A DNA stretch of 64,000 bases, from the NCBI GenBank assembly GCA_027422505.1, contig JAPQWV010000017.1, positions 11,595,501 to 11,659,500 on the forward strand. Reading direction: 5' to 3'. Positions 1 to 10,281 of this stretch are shown here, in pieces. The notes under the pieces are model-generated. The model saw only the letters and a program-made list of their open reading frames with translations, searched no databases and was not told where the DNA came from. The stretch comes from Craterostigma plantagineum (lineage: Eukaryota > Streptophyta > Magnoliopsida > Lamiales > Linderniaceae). How positions within the stretch are numbered: position 1 is the first letter of the stretch; each line of letters opens with the position of its first letter. Both the position numbers and the translations under genes were made by a program.

Positions 1-949
1 TGTTTCCCGCCCGAGGTACGTTGTTTGTTGAAGGAAGATGATGATTTCTTGGCGCTCATCTTATTGACCGTCTCTGAGATCATAGCCAGTTTCTTTCTGA
101 TTGATTCGAGTTCGTCCTCAGATTCTTGTTCAGATTCGGAGTTATCTGAAGTGTCAGATTGTACGGCCTGCTTTCCTTTAGAAGTTCTCGAGCTCCTGTT
201 GCTTGATTTTGAGGACACGAGTGCAATTGGTTTCATGTCGACATTTGTTTTTCCTTCGTTCTTGATTTCTTTGGCATACTGGAGTATTGTGAGAGGTTAT
301 CGTGTAAGAAGTGGATGTCCATAGCATCCAAATCTTTGTATTGTTGCTTAACCAGAACTGCAATCCATCCCCAATCAGGTTGAAGTGCGGAAAGGAACTT
401 GATGCTGTGTTCGAGATTGGAGCGTTGGATGTTGATCTTTCTCATCTCGTTGATGATGGTCAGGAAACCAAGGTATACATCTCGAAGTTCTTCCCCATCC
501 TTAGCTTTGAAGGAGTCATAGGCAGTGAGGATGCTGGACTTCTTAGATAGATTGATAACTTCTGTCTCAACCACCATTTTGTATACTTCATCCTAGATTT
601 CCTTTGCAGTGACCATTGCGTCGACTTGCTTGTAGACATCATTTAGTAGGACCTGAAGTACGTAGTGTTGAGCAAGCTTGTCCGCGCTGGCTCGTGCTCT
701 CTCAGTGTCATTGTATCGACTAGGGTCCTTAGGAGTTCTCCTCTCTGGAATGGGTGGAACCGCATCGGGTTGAGCAGGGATGATTGTCCAAAATTGAGCG
801 GGTCCCTTAAAAATGGAGGAAAGCATGTCGTTTGCGAGGTCTACATCTTTGATTTCTATAAAGTTGATGAATCGTTTCTTCCATATGCCGAACTCTCCCC
901 ATCTTAGTAGTGGTGCACGGTTGTAAGATCCAATAGCAAGACCGTCCAT
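1..949 (-). pseudogene. gag: copia gag polyprotein (UBN2-type), broken, partial
   Basis: Start ATG at 947-949 gives an N-terminus containing APLLRWGEFGIWKKRFINF, the usual start of SIRE-type gag proteins, followed by GPAQFWTIIPAQP and the helical capsid region with ILTAYDSFKAK and RDVYLGFLTIINEMRKI. A TAG at 593-595 replaces the Trp expected in KEIWDE; the frame is otherwise open to 233, where a frameshift occurs. The other frame continues with a Ser/Glu/Asp-rich linker (SDTSDNSESEQESEDELES) and a Lys/Ser-rich stretch at the window edge. The zinc knuckle is not reached. In the intact family gag coats the genomic RNA inside cytoplasmic virus-like particles. This copy cannot make it. Confidence 0.85.
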
Positions 950-2040
950 GTTTTTGTTTGGTAATGATCGTTAACGCGAAATAGATCTGCGAAGTGAAAT
1001 GGTATGAGAAATAGTCAAGTTTGAATAATTTCTAGTGTTGAGTCAAAGTAAGTATATTCACTTAATGAATTCTGTCGTATTTTAAAATTTGATGATTTTT
1101 GTGTAGGCCTTGAGGATCGGACGGTTGGAGTTATGCGAAGTTAAAAGTTTGGTCTACCCAAATTTTAGTGCTTGATCGATTCTAATTTCGGCAATTGATC
1201 CTAGTGCTGAGAATCGGGCGATTGAAATTATAAGATTTTAAAATCGGGCAATGAAAATTTCAATTTAGAGTTCTAGAATCGGGCGACAGTACAAATCGTA
1301 CAAGATAGATCCTAAAGGCTTTAATCGGGCGACAGAATGTGAATCGGGCGAAAGAGTTTGCAAAAAAGGTTTGTTTCGGGCGATGGAGTGATTTCAATTT
1401 GGAATATTTTGTTTCGATCAATAGAAATGAAGGAGTTTCGGGCGAATTTGGTCCAAATAAATTTCCTTTCGATTGACTAAAATTGGATGTGGCTTATCGG
1501 GTAGTTGAGTGTCGGGCAATACAGTTAAAATGGATTGACAATCGCCGAGAAATGTATCGGGCGAAACTAGTAATTTTGGTACTGTAGCATTTCGGGCGAT
1601 TCAAGCGTCGGCCGAAACTGTGAAATTAGCTATCGCCGAAACTCAAATCGATCGAAACTCCTCACGAAACTGTGAAATTAGCTAAGATTCGCCGAGACTC
1701 AAATCGATCGAAACTCCTCACAGTGGGTTTCGGTCGAAACCTTCAAATTCAATGGTACTGTTCTATCCGCTACCCGAAAGTGATGAACAGTTCAGTAAAA
1801 AACCAGATTTTCAGACTCGTTTTTGCTTAAATCCTACTCAAACTTGACGGAAATCGACATGAAAGACCATAAATGTACTCATTATCAGTTTTCTAACGTC
1901 TTAAAGGAAAGAAGTCACTAAAAATGATTTGAAAACACCCAAAACAGTGAAAAAAAATCGAAAATGAGTTTCCAAGCAAAAACTCCTTCAAATCACGCGA
2001 GCGAAACTGGATTCAAATCGAAGATATTAATCCGCGTTAG
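950..2040 (-). repeat. retrotransposon leader with TCGGGCGA word array
   Basis: Noncoding leader between the primer binding site and gag. About eight CGGGCGA words (mostly preceded by ATT, AAT or TTT) lie between 1210 and 1600, followed by degenerate relatives (CGCCGAAACT, TTCGGTCGAAACC) to about 1745. The words are irregularly spaced at roughly 20-110 bp, so this is not a plain tandem repeat. I see no ORF of note. Function unknown. Confidence 0.7.
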
Positions 2041-2052
2041 GCTCTGATACCA
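2041..2052 (-). other. primer binding site (initiator tRNA-Met)
   Basis: The plus strand reads GCTCTGATACCA, the exact complement of TGGTATCAGAGC. This is the standard copia primer site for initiator tRNA-Met, where reverse transcription starts. It lies 2 bp inside the LTR end. Confidence 0.9.
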
Positions 2053-2054
2053 CT

Positions 2055-2369
2055 TGCTTGCCCTTTATTACCAAACAATGATCAAAAGAAAGGATTGAAT
2101 GATTAAACCGTGAAGAACACAATGAGTACGTGTTAGTGTGTGTATTTCTATGAAAAAGTACAAGGTGGCTTACCTTTTTGATTTCTTTTGATAAACCCTA
2201 ATTAGGGCAAGTTGGGGCTTTATATACCACGAGTATTTGGTATATTAAAGCCTAGTCCCAAACTTCTACAATATATCATAAGTCATACCAAACTACAACA
2301 ACCCGTTAAATAAAAACATATAAGCCCAAGATTACATAAATTGAAGGATGTTACAAAATATTCCTAACA
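2055..2369 (-). repeat. 5' LTR of the left SIRE-type element (about 315 bp)
   Basis: On the minus strand the LTR begins TGTTAGGAATATTTTG at 2369 and ends ...GCAAGCA at 2055, next to the primer site. A TATA box (TATATAAA, minus strand) lies at 2219-2226, preceded by GTGG as in the LTR at 9970. The start TGTTAGGA.AT and the box context show that it is related to, but not the same as, that LTR. Confidence 0.8.
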
Positions 2370-3020
2370 AGTTGGGATGCTATCTATTTGTTTATAGATA
2401 TCATTCGTGATGCCTGCATCAGTGTGTTCTTAGCTATCAGATCTCACTTCATCGTACTCACTTGGTAATTTTATTCGCCTGGTGGGATCGTGTCCGGACC
2501 CGCTGTCCCGACTACCTATTCTATCGTTATCCTAGGTGCCTAGTGATGATTTGTTTGAAAGTCATGCGGAAATGCGTATGAAATTTTTCCATTTATGTAA
2601 TGGAACATTGTTCCTTGCATGTCAAAATAATGCTTCCAATTCCCAACTACATGTAAAACTTAATTACACGGGAAGTGTCTACATATGGAGCAAAAGAATT
2701 CCTATGCGCCCGGCCTCACAGGTCGTCATCCATGCACACACTTCCACCCCAAAAGCTGCTGGAAACGTCAAAAGATTCGCCTTGCCATCTAAGTGATCAC
2801 GTACCGTGGTCGCTCGCACCTACAACACATAACGTAAGGGGTGAGCGATATGCTCAGTAAGTAGAAATCATGCATGACGTGCACGTGATAAAACCCCGCA
2901 TAGGCAATCCACGCCAGTGCATCTTACGTCTTATAGATCGAACTAAATCTCATATCTTTTATCTTAGGGCCCTTGGCAGGCTTTTACCCAGGCGTACACC
3001 GTAAAGAGCTCTATCCAACC

Positions 3021-3220
3021 ATGGGCATCAGCCGAAAGTATGAGGGCATCAACCCAACCATACTAAAGCATGAGGGCATCAACCCAACCACGCTAATCAG
3101 GGAAATAAGGGCATCAACCCGATCATGAGGGCATCAACCCAACCATGGTATCCCCCGACGCATCAACGTCGTTCGTATACTGGTGACGCATCAACGTCGC
3201 CGACGGCGCATCAACGCCGT
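3021..3220 (+). repeat. degenerate tandem repeats GGGCATCAACCCAACCA and GACGCATCAACGTCG
   Basis: Three to four copies of GAGGGCATCAACCCAACCA, with variants, at about 3051-3146. Then three copies of a related word, GACGCATCAACGTCG or GGCGCATCAACGCCG, at about 3157-3220. The second set is palindromic at its edges (GACG/CGTC, GGCG/CGCC), so small hairpins can form. All share the core GCATCAAC. Confidence 0.8.
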
Positions 3221-3649
3221 CTCGGTGCCCCGGAAGCCGCCCACTAACTTAGCTCATGACATCATTGCCCACCTCGTCATCTATTTTTCGCTATTTGCGA
3301 CATAATCATGCACGCTCACCACTTTATTACCCCCAAATGTGTCGTGCATGCTCGTGCATATGCATAATGCATTAACGCCATAACGCTTACCGAAAGCATG
3401 CAACCATATCATACAAGTTCACGTAAACACGTAAGCACCTTATCACGTAATCACATAATTTAGGCACATACACGCATGCTATGTGTTGTAGTTGGATTTT
3501 CACTTACCTGTCGCCCGATGGTTTCTAGCTAACTGCCCCGTGGATTAATTATATTTGAGAACTCTAATTGGATTCGAAATTCTCGCATGACTCGTGAAGT
3601 TCCGTAATTGTTCCAAGTGTGTTTTGCGAATTGCACTTATAATTTTCTA

Positions 3650-4500
3650 GGGTTCGCGAAACCTATGTTATTGCACTATATAATTCACGAAGTTACCCTA
3701 GTCCTAAGTTCGCGATGTATATTTCTAAGGAACCAAGGTTCGCTAAGCGTCCTAATTTGCGAAGCCAATTCGCAAAATCCCTAAATTCGCCAATCGGGTT
3801 CGCAATTCTCCATTTTGGGTTCGCGGAATGGATTCGCCAAATGAGCCGTGGTCAAGTTTGCCGAATTCGGAGAGGTCGAGTTCGCACTTGAGGAGTCCGC
3901 AAAACATAACCCGCAAACCTTGATGGATTCGCAGAACTTGCTTGAATTCGCAAATTGTTGGTTCGCGATGTTGATCAGTTCCCCATCCGCTCGATTCGCG
4001 AATTGTCGAGCACGTGGATTCGCGGAGGATTGAACCCGTGAAATGAATTCGTGATTGGGCCCGCTGAACCTTGATTCGCCAAACTGGGATGGATTTGCAA
4101 AATGCCGCCGGCCAACTTCGCTTGGATTCGCGAATCTCAGTTTGCCAAAGCCGGTTCGCAGAGTGCACCCTAACCGCGGATTCGCCAAGTGGACTCAATT
4201 CGCGAAACCCTAAATTTGCCAAATTGTCTTCTATTCCGCAAGGTAGGTTTTGCGGCTTCTTAACCTCGTGGCTTGTGTGGACTCGCTGAATGGGTTCGCA
4301 GAATAGCCGAGCTCGCAAACGGAGTCGCCAAATTTCTTCCAATTCGCAAAACGACCCGCTAAACCTTGAGCCCGCAAAATTCCAGTTCGCAATCCTTTCT
4401 CTCGCCGAGTTCGCAAGTTTGGAGTTCGCCAAATGAAACCCGCGATCCCTCGTTTGCGAATCCAGTCTCACAAACAACTTTTAGTTCGCGATATATCAGC
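3650..4500 (+). repeat. TTCGC-word array inside gypsy LTR
   Basis: About 25 occurrences of TTCGC, mostly as GATTCGC, GGTTCGC or AATTCGC followed by GAA, CAA, AAA or CCAA, in 850 bp. Spacing is irregular (about 20-60 bp), and many copies contain TTCGCGAA or GATTCGCGAATC palindromes. The repeat keeps frames open (for example 3752-4477 minus) but the implied peptides are low complexity with no family features. Confidence 0.75.
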
Positions 4501-5459
4501 TTTAAAGATCGAGAAAAGTACCCTTTTTTTTTCAAGAACACTTTGAATCTCCTATGAAGTCAAAAACCCTAAAATTCGAGCTCAATAAGTATGTAAGCTT
4601 AGCCCTAATTTTCGTGCCTTAATCACTCCTAGACATGTTATTATAGAATTAAAACACCGAATCGAGGTGGGAAAATATTCTTCCGAAGATTAAAATTGCA
4701 CCAACCCTATCACGTGGGTATTTTCGTGTGCCACTACTTTAAGTGATTAAAATCTGAACTTACTTTTAAATTCATAAGCCACAACATACAACAGTTATAG
4801 CGATTTCATACCTTTCCCAAGCTTTTTCTTAGTCCGCTTCTTTCCTTCTTTCCACTTTACTTTTCGATGTTCATATCTCAAATGAGTTCTAGAGATACTT
4901 TAGGTAGATGTTTTAATCTTATGAGTGAGGGGATATGACGTGAGTTTCCTTGATTTGAGGGATATTTATTTCCAAAGTTTGACTAGTTTAGATTGGGCCA
5001 ATTTTTCCGAAATAAGTCCTAGCCCAAATAACTATTTTATAGTCTATAATCAAGACATTTACCCAAACTCTTATTTCTACCAATAATATTATTAGTTCTT
5101 TTTCCCTCATCCTTAATTTTGAAATTCCCCAATTAAGTTAGATGTTATCAAAGACACAAAATTTTAAATACACATGTCTCCCCGAATTGCTAGGCATATA
5201 CTTCATAAAATCACCTAAACATAAAATTCATACAATTTCTTGAGCACGTAACTCATAACTCACCTAAGCATATAATTAGTACACAAAATTCTCATGTTCA
5301 CAAAAAAACATTTATAAGTCGCCTAAACACATAATTTCCTACACAAAATCTCACGTAAGTCACATAAGTACGAAATTAACGCACGAAAGGCACTTGATTG
5401 CATTCCATATTTGTGCAAATTTATTGGCCCTAATCGCTTACGAGAAGCCGGGTGCTACA

Positions 5460-5473
5460 TCCTCCCCCCTTAA
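5460..5473 (-). other. polypurine tract of the Tekay element
   Basis: On the minus strand TTAAGGGGGGAGGA directly precedes the LTR start TGTAGCACC. This tract primes plus-strand DNA synthesis. It is preceded, in transcript direction, by the GGCGAAATCCTCTTTAAG context usual in Tekay 3' ends. Confidence 0.85.
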
Positions 5474-5493
5474 AGAGGATTTCGCCCCCGAAA

Positions 5494-7092
5494 TCAGCCT
5501 GTTTGGAACAACTTAGGATAACGGACTCTCATTTCATCCTCACGCTCCCAAGTCGCTTCCTCTATCGACTGATTCCGCCATAACAATTTTACTAGGGGGA
5601 TCTCTTTATTCCTAAGTCTTTTCGTTTCGTACATCAATGTTTCCACTGGTACTTCCTCGTAACTCAGATCCGGCTTCAACTGTTGGTGCAGAGATTCGTT
5701 CCTCAGTACATGATTCGAATCAGCTATATATTTTCGTAGGGTCGAGATATGAAATACATCGTGTACTTGCGACAACGATTCTGGTAGTTCCAATTGATAC
5801 GCTACTTCGCCCACTCTTTTCGCCATCTTGAATGGACCAATATACCTCGGGCTTAACTTCCCCTTCTTCCCGAACCTCTTAACGCCTTTCATCGACGATA
5901 CCTTTACGAAAACCCAATCGTCGATTTCGAACTCCAGTGGTCGACGTCATCGGTCGGCGTAGCTCTTTTGTCTACATTGCGCCGTGGGCATTCTTTCTCG
6001 TATCTTCGTTATGATTTCCGTCATTTCTCGTACCATTCCTGGGCCTATCATCGCCCGTTCACCGACTCGTCCCAATGTACTGGGGATCTGCACTTACGCC
6101 GATATAAGGCTTCGTAAGGGCCCATTCCAATCGTGGCTTGGTAACTATTGTTGTACGAGAATTCCACGAGTGGAACGTACTTGCTCCAGTTGCCTTTGAA
6201 ATCGAGCGCACAGGCTCGTAGCATATCCTCCAAAGTCTGGATGGTCCGCTCGGATTGACCATCCGTTTGCGGATGGTAGGCAGTGCTAAAGGATAATTTT
6301 GTTCCCATCTCCTTTTGCAAGCTCGTCCAAAACTTGGATAGGAACCTTGAGTCACGGTCTGAAACTATCGACAATCGTATTCCATGGAGTCTCACTATTT
6401 CTTGGATGTACAGCTCCGCGTACCGCTCCATGGAGAATGTCGTACTTATTGGCAGAAAATGGGCAGATTTCGTAAGTGGTCTACAATCCGCTCACGAAAT
6501 CCATCGTTATATTGTCCTATTTCCATTCCGGGATTGGCAAAGGCTGCAGCGTTCCTGCTGGCCGTTGATGTTCTGCCTTAATTTGCTGGCAAATAAGGCA
6601 CTGACTCACGAATTCGGCTACATCTTTCTTCATTCCTGGCCACCAGTAGTTCGCCCGTAAGTCTCTGTACAATTTTGTAGCTCCGGGATGTACTGAGTAC
6701 GATGTGGTATGAGCTTCCGCCATTATGGTTCGTCGGAGCTCTGCATTATCGGGTACATACAACCGGTCCTTGCAGTACAAACTCCCATCCTCTCGGAACG
6801 CATAGTCTGTTATCGACTGTTCTCTCCGCGCTCCTTTGATTTTCATGTAAAGTTCATCCTTTTCTTGCGCCCTTCTGATCTGTTCCAGTAAGGTAGGTTG
6901 GAGGGTTAAGGCTGCCAATCTGGCTTCGACTTCGCCTAATGCTACAACCTCCAGTTCAAGCAATTGTAACTCTGTGCTTACTGTCTTTCGGCTTAGTGCA
7001 TCTGCTACCACATTCGCTTTGCCTGGGTGGTAGTTGATTTTGCAATCGTAATCTTTCACGAGTTCCAGCCATCGCCTCTGCCTCATGTTCAA
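5494..7092 (-). pseudogene. int: gypsy integrase with C-terminal chromodomain, broken
   Basis: N-terminal H2C2 zinc-binding part with HPGATKLYRDL and CLICQQIK near 6560-6700. The catalytic core gives ITMDFVSGL near 6505 (first Asp), SDRDSRF near 6350 (second Asp) and DGQSERTIQTLEDMLR near 6250 (Glu), so the D,D,E residues can all be seen, but they are spread over three frames. The C-terminal part holds the GPF/Y-type segment SPRYIGPFKMAKRVGEVAYQLELP near 5850-5780, and a chromodomain ending the protein (VKLLWRNQSIEEATWERED, about 5500-5650). In the family, integrase inserts the cDNA and the chromodomain can direct it to modified histones. Frameshifts and stops separate the pieces. Confidence 0.88.
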
Positions 7093-7099
7093 CTATTTT

Positions 7100-7515
7100 T
7101 GCGTGAAGAAATACTTCAGACTCTTGTGGTCCGTGTAGATTTCGCACCTTTCTCCGATAGGTAGTGCCTCCAAATCTTCAGGGCAAAGACCACTGCTGCC
7201 AATTCCAGGTCATGCGTCAGATAGTTTTTCTCGTATTCCTTCAATTGACGTGAGGCGTAGGCCACTACATTCCCGTTCTGCATTAGCACACATCCTAATC
7301 CGTTCTTCGAAGCGTCACTGTATACTGAGAATCCCCCGGTTCCTGATGGTAACGTGAGAACCGGGGCCGTAGTCAGTCGCCTTTTCAGTTCTTGAAAGCT
7401 CTGCTCACATTCCTCGCTCCATTGAAACGGCGTGTTCTTCCTAGTTAACTTCGTCAGCGCTGAGGCGATCTTCGAGAAGTCTTTGCTGAACTTCCTGTAA
7501 TAGCCTGCCAAGCCG
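7100..7515 (-). pseudogene. gypsy RNase H domain, broken
   Basis: RT connection/RNase H region with [36 protein letters not shown] and the RNase H start [16 protein letters not shown], then [21 protein letters not shown] (Asp and Glu metal ligands visible). The domain ends in the other frame at WLELVKDYDCKINYHPGK near 7065-7015. The family enzyme removes RNA from the RNA-DNA hybrid. A frameshift at about 7120-7145 and another near 7510 break the frame. Confidence 0.85.
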
Positions 7516-8353
7516 AGGAAACTCCGTACCCGGTCACATTTGTTGGTGGAGGCCAGTTGCTGATGGCTTCGACTTTGCTGGGATCTACTGAATTCCCGCC
7601 CCGGAGATAATATGTCCCAAGAAGGCTACTTGGTCTAGCCAAAACTCGCACTTCTTAAATTTGGCGTACAACTGCTTTCCTCGTAATACTCCAAGGACTA
7701 TCCGCAGGTGCTGTTCATGTTCGTCCTTTGTCTTTGAATAGATCAGAATGTCGTCTATGAACACTATGACGAACTTATCCAAAAACTGTTTGAACACTCG
7801 GCATCAGATAGCTGTCGGCGCGTGAGTCAGCCCGAAAGGCATGACTAGGAACTCGTAGTGTCCATAGCGCGTACTGAAGGCAGTCTTAGGGATATCTTCC
7901 TCTCGAATCCTTAGCTGGTGATATCCGGATCGTTGGTCGATCTTTGAGAACACTGTAGCGCATTGTAGTTGATCAAATAGATCGTCGATCCTTGGGCTGG
8001 TGATACTTGTTCTTGATCGTTATTTTGTTCAACTCCCTGTAGTCAATACACAGTCGCATGGTTCCGTCTTTCTTTCTTACGAACAGGACTGGCGCTCCCC
8101 AGGGAGAGAAACTCGGCTGAATAAATCCTTTTTGTAGTAGTTCATCTAATTGCTCCTTGAGCTCCTTCAATTCTCTCGGTGCTAACCGATAAGGCGCCTT
8201 GGATATAGGTGCTGCTCCAGGCACTAGGTCTATGGTGAACTCAATTTCCCTGTTAGGTGGCAACCCTGGTAAGTCTTCGGGAAAAACGTCTGAGAAATCT
8301 CGAATCACAGGTACTTCTTCCAATTTCGGGGATGAACTCTCTTCCGACTTCAT
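7516..8353 (-). pseudogene. gypsy reverse transcriptase, broken
   Basis: The N-terminal part (8353-7973) shows [35 protein letters not shown] and [16 protein letters not shown], the expected fingers motifs. A frameshift right after NKY destroys the PLPRID motif. The palm continues in other frames with [15 protein letters not shown] near 7920 and the catalytic [10 protein letters not shown] near 7750, followed by [17 protein letters not shown]. So the YxDD-box region is intact as a motif (FIDD) but the protein is split into at least three frames. Confidence 0.87.
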
Positions 8354-8862
8354 CGCAAAATGAAATATGCTTCACATCCCGCTAGGATTAATCGTTGGGC
8401 CTTTAACGCCGATATTCTCGATACACTCCTTTCCTTTACTACCCCCACGAAAGTAAAAGGCTCACTTCCTTCTATGTTGAACGTGACTACTTTACGGTTA
8501 CAGTCGATCACAGCTCCGTACTTCGACAACCAGTCCATCCCAAGAATGACCTCGTAATCATTCATTGGAATGACTATTAAATCTACAGGCAGTTCCTTAT
8601 TGCCAACTAACACCGGGCTGTCCCTCAGTATCTGTTTACTTCTAGTCGGATTCCCATGCGGCATTACTACATTATATTCGCACTCAGACTGACGAGGCGT
8701 AACCCCGAGTCTGGTCACATATTTCATGGATGGAAAAGAGTGCGTGGCTCCTGAGTCTACTAGTATGCACGTGGGAGTTTGGTGGATAGATAGGATACCT
8801 GTCACCATGGACGAGTTTTCCTCTGCTTCCTCTGAGGTGATGGTGTATACTCTGGTTGGCAC
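8350..8862 (-). pseudogene. gypsy aspartic protease region
   Basis: A 170-residue open stretch with MVTGILSIHQTPTCILVDSGATHSF; the active-site motif is DSGATHSF. Further on come VIPMNDYEVILGMDWLSKYGAVIDC and a second-strand region, as in retropepsins of Tekay elements. It is in frame with the gag knuckle upstream and overlaps the RT frame by 4 bp. It would cleave the polyprotein in the particle. The frame is open but the flanking polyprotein is broken. Confidence 0.85.
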
Positions 8863-9905
8863 GGCCGGTGGTCTTGCCTGACTCCCGGTTTGGCTCCCTT
8901 CCGGGCAGTTTCTAGAAAAATGCCCCGGCTTCCCACATCTGAAGCAGTTGTTGGTTTGGGTGTAGCAGTTTCCAGTGTGTCTCTTTCTGCACGTCAGGCA
9001 GTCCGGGATAGGCGCTGGAAACCCTCATTGATTCGGGTTCGTCGGTCGGTTTGGCATCCCCTGTGGGCGTTGTGATGGTTTGTTTTGAAAATTTGGCTTC
9101 CCGCCTTTGGGCACAAATTGTCGTTTCTGTTTTGCCCCGCTCCACTGTGGCCCTTGTACTTGTGCAAATTTCCTCTTAGCCTCCTGGGCACGAACGATCC
9201 TGGCCTCGGCCTGCTCCGCCACCATGGCCCTTTCTGCCACTTGTGCATAGGTGGCTCCCTGAAGTCCAGCCATACTTACGTCCCGATACAGTTCAGGCTT
9301 CAGGCCTTCAAGGAAACATTCAATCTTCAAAGCCTCTGTGCTCACCATGTGGGCAGCGAACCTCGACAGCTGCTTAAATTTCCTGATGTATTCAGCTATG
9401 GTCATTGACCCCTGTCTGAAGTTGATGAACTCATTCAGGCGCTGAGCTCTCACTGGGGCCGTAAGGTACTTGTCTCTAAATAGTTCTTTAAATCTTTCCC
9501 AACTCATGGTCGCGGGGTTTTCGAGCACCATGATCGTGTCCCACCAATGCCCGCGCTTCCCCTCAGCAAGAACGCGCATAGGGCTTTCTCTGCCTCAGGG
9601 ACGCGGCTATAGACGAACATGCTCTCCAAGGTCCTGATCCAGTCTTCAGCTGCCGTTGGGTCGGCTGTATCCTCGAATGTTGGCAGGTTCAGCCTTCGGA
9701 ATCTTTCCCCGACTATCTCTGTCCTGTCAGCCAGAGTGGATCCAGCGTTTGTGTTGTTCTGCTGAATCAGCTGCTGAATCTGGGTGGACTGTTGGCGTAC
9801 CAACTCCGTGAGTTGGAGAACGGTCACATCACGATTGTCACTAGGGGTTGCGTTTCCCCTGTTCTGATTATCACCTCCGCTGCTCTCTCCTCTAGTTCTA
9901 ACCAT
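8863..9905 (-). pseudogene. gag: gypsy gag with CCHC zinc knuckle, frameshifted
   Basis: Start MVRTRGESSGGDNQNRG at 9905. The capsid part has GERFRRLNLPTFEDTADP, DWIRTLESMFVYSRVP and, after a frameshift between 9504 and 9579, WERFKELFRDKYLTAPVRAQ, GSMTIAEYIRKFKQLSRFA and FLEGLKPELYRDVSMAG. A zinc knuckle CFRCGKPGHFSRNC reads in another frame at about 8925-8970. Length and motif order are normal for a Tekay gag apart from two frame changes. The product would form the particle shell and bind RNA. Confidence 0.87.
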
Positions 9906-9969
9906 CGTTCCTTATCTATCCTGATAGTCCTATGGCAAATAAATTATGCAACACAAAAGTTCACATAAG
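9906..9969 (-). other. residual gypsy leader cut by copia insertion
   Basis: 64 bp upstream of the Tekay gag ATG with no primer site. It ends abruptly where the copia LTR TGTTAGGATA begins at 9970. The five bases before the junction (ATAAG, 9965-9969) are the expected target-site copy, but no ATAAG follows the LTR at 28006 or at 10267. Confidence 0.6.
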
Positions 9970-10267
9970 TGTTAGGATATTTATAGATTGTGTCAATAGT
10001 TTAAGTCTTGGGATTAATATTGTAATTATCCTTTTAGCTTGGGCTTTGGACTAGAATGTAATTAGTTAATCTTTAGTGTTTGGGCCTTAATATACCTAGG
10101 GTTAATGTGGTATATAAGGTTTTACCTTCACTATTTTTAAAGTTAATCAAAGATCAAAAGGCTATCCCTACTTTTCACACAACACACAAACTTGAAGGTG
10201 AGAACCTCTCCCTTTTCATCCCATCTAAGCCTCTTTGATTCCTTGTTTGGTGCAATCGGGACCAACA
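9970..10267 (+). repeat. 5' LTR of element A (298 bp)
   Basis: Begins TGTTAGGATATTTATAG and ends ...GGGACCAACA, 2 bp before the primer site. A TATA box (TATATAA) is at 10111-10117, so the transcript probably starts some 25-35 bp later. It differs from the element's supposed 3' LTR (TGTAGAATAC...), see findings. Confidence 0.88.
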
Positions 10268-10269
10268 AG

Positions 10270-10281
10270 TGGTATCAGAGC
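10270..10281 (+). other. primer binding site (initiator tRNA-Met)
   Basis: TGGTATCAGAGC, a perfect match to the usual tRNA-Met complement, 2 bp after the LTR end. Confidence 0.93.

Larger units (their letters stand above)
1..2369 (-). mobile_element. SIRE-type Ty1/copia element, 5' part, leaves window on the left
   Basis: Read right to left the order is LTR (2369-2055), tRNA-Met primer binding site (2052-2041), a leader of about 1.1 kb, then gag from 949 to the window edge. This is the order and spacing of SIRE/Maximus-like copia elements, which have unusually long leaders. Pol and the 3' LTR lie outside the window, so neither completeness nor a target duplication can be judged. The LTR edge at 2369 abuts the gypsy LTR sequence that follows, so this element probably inserted into it. 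The gag is broken by a stop and a frameshift. Confidence 0.85.
2370..5459 (-). repeat. 3' LTR of the Tekay element (left end uncertain)
   Basis: The minus-strand LTR starts at 5459 with TGTAGCACCCGG, immediately after the polypurine tract. No clear TG...CA left end is visible and the LTR probably continues up to, or is cut at, 2369. It holds two repeat areas annotated separately (3021-3220 and 3650-4500). No gene is seen in this 3-kb stretch; long open frames in the TTCGC-rich part come from the simple repeat. Confidence 0.7.
2370..9969 (-). mobile_element. Ty3/gypsy Tekay-type chromovirus, broken, 5' LTR missing
   Basis: Reading leftwards from 9905: gag, CCHC knuckle, protease, RT, RNase H, integrase, chromodomain, polypurine tract, 3' LTR. 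The domain order RT-RH-INT and the chromodomain place it in the chromoviruses, and the gag start MVRTR and pol motifs fit Tekay/Del. Only 64 bp of leader remain right of gag before a copia LTR starts at 9970. The rest of the leader, the primer site and the 5' LTR are not found elsewhere in the window. At the left the 3' LTR abuts the copia LTR ending at 2369. Many stops and frameshifts make it inactive. Confidence 0.88.

Noticed and set aside
25..324. Ser/Leu-rich ORF on the plus strand at the left edge
   Set aside because: Shadow of the acidic Ser/Glu linker of the minus-strand gag.
2041..2052. tRNA gene fragments at TGGTATCAGAGC sites (also 10270, 51328, 57494)
   Set aside because: They are primer binding sites next to LTR ends; no cloverleaf or pol III boxes around them.
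3021..3220. CRISPR-like array
   Set aside because: Repeats are degenerate, spacers are not of equal length, no cas genes, and the context is a plant retrotransposon LTR.
3752..4477. Open frame of 241 codons on the minus strand in the gypsy LTR
   Set aside because: Produced by the TTCGC word array; the peptide is a patchwork of LAN, ESA and RFAN words with no family features, and overlapping frames are open on both strands for the same reason.
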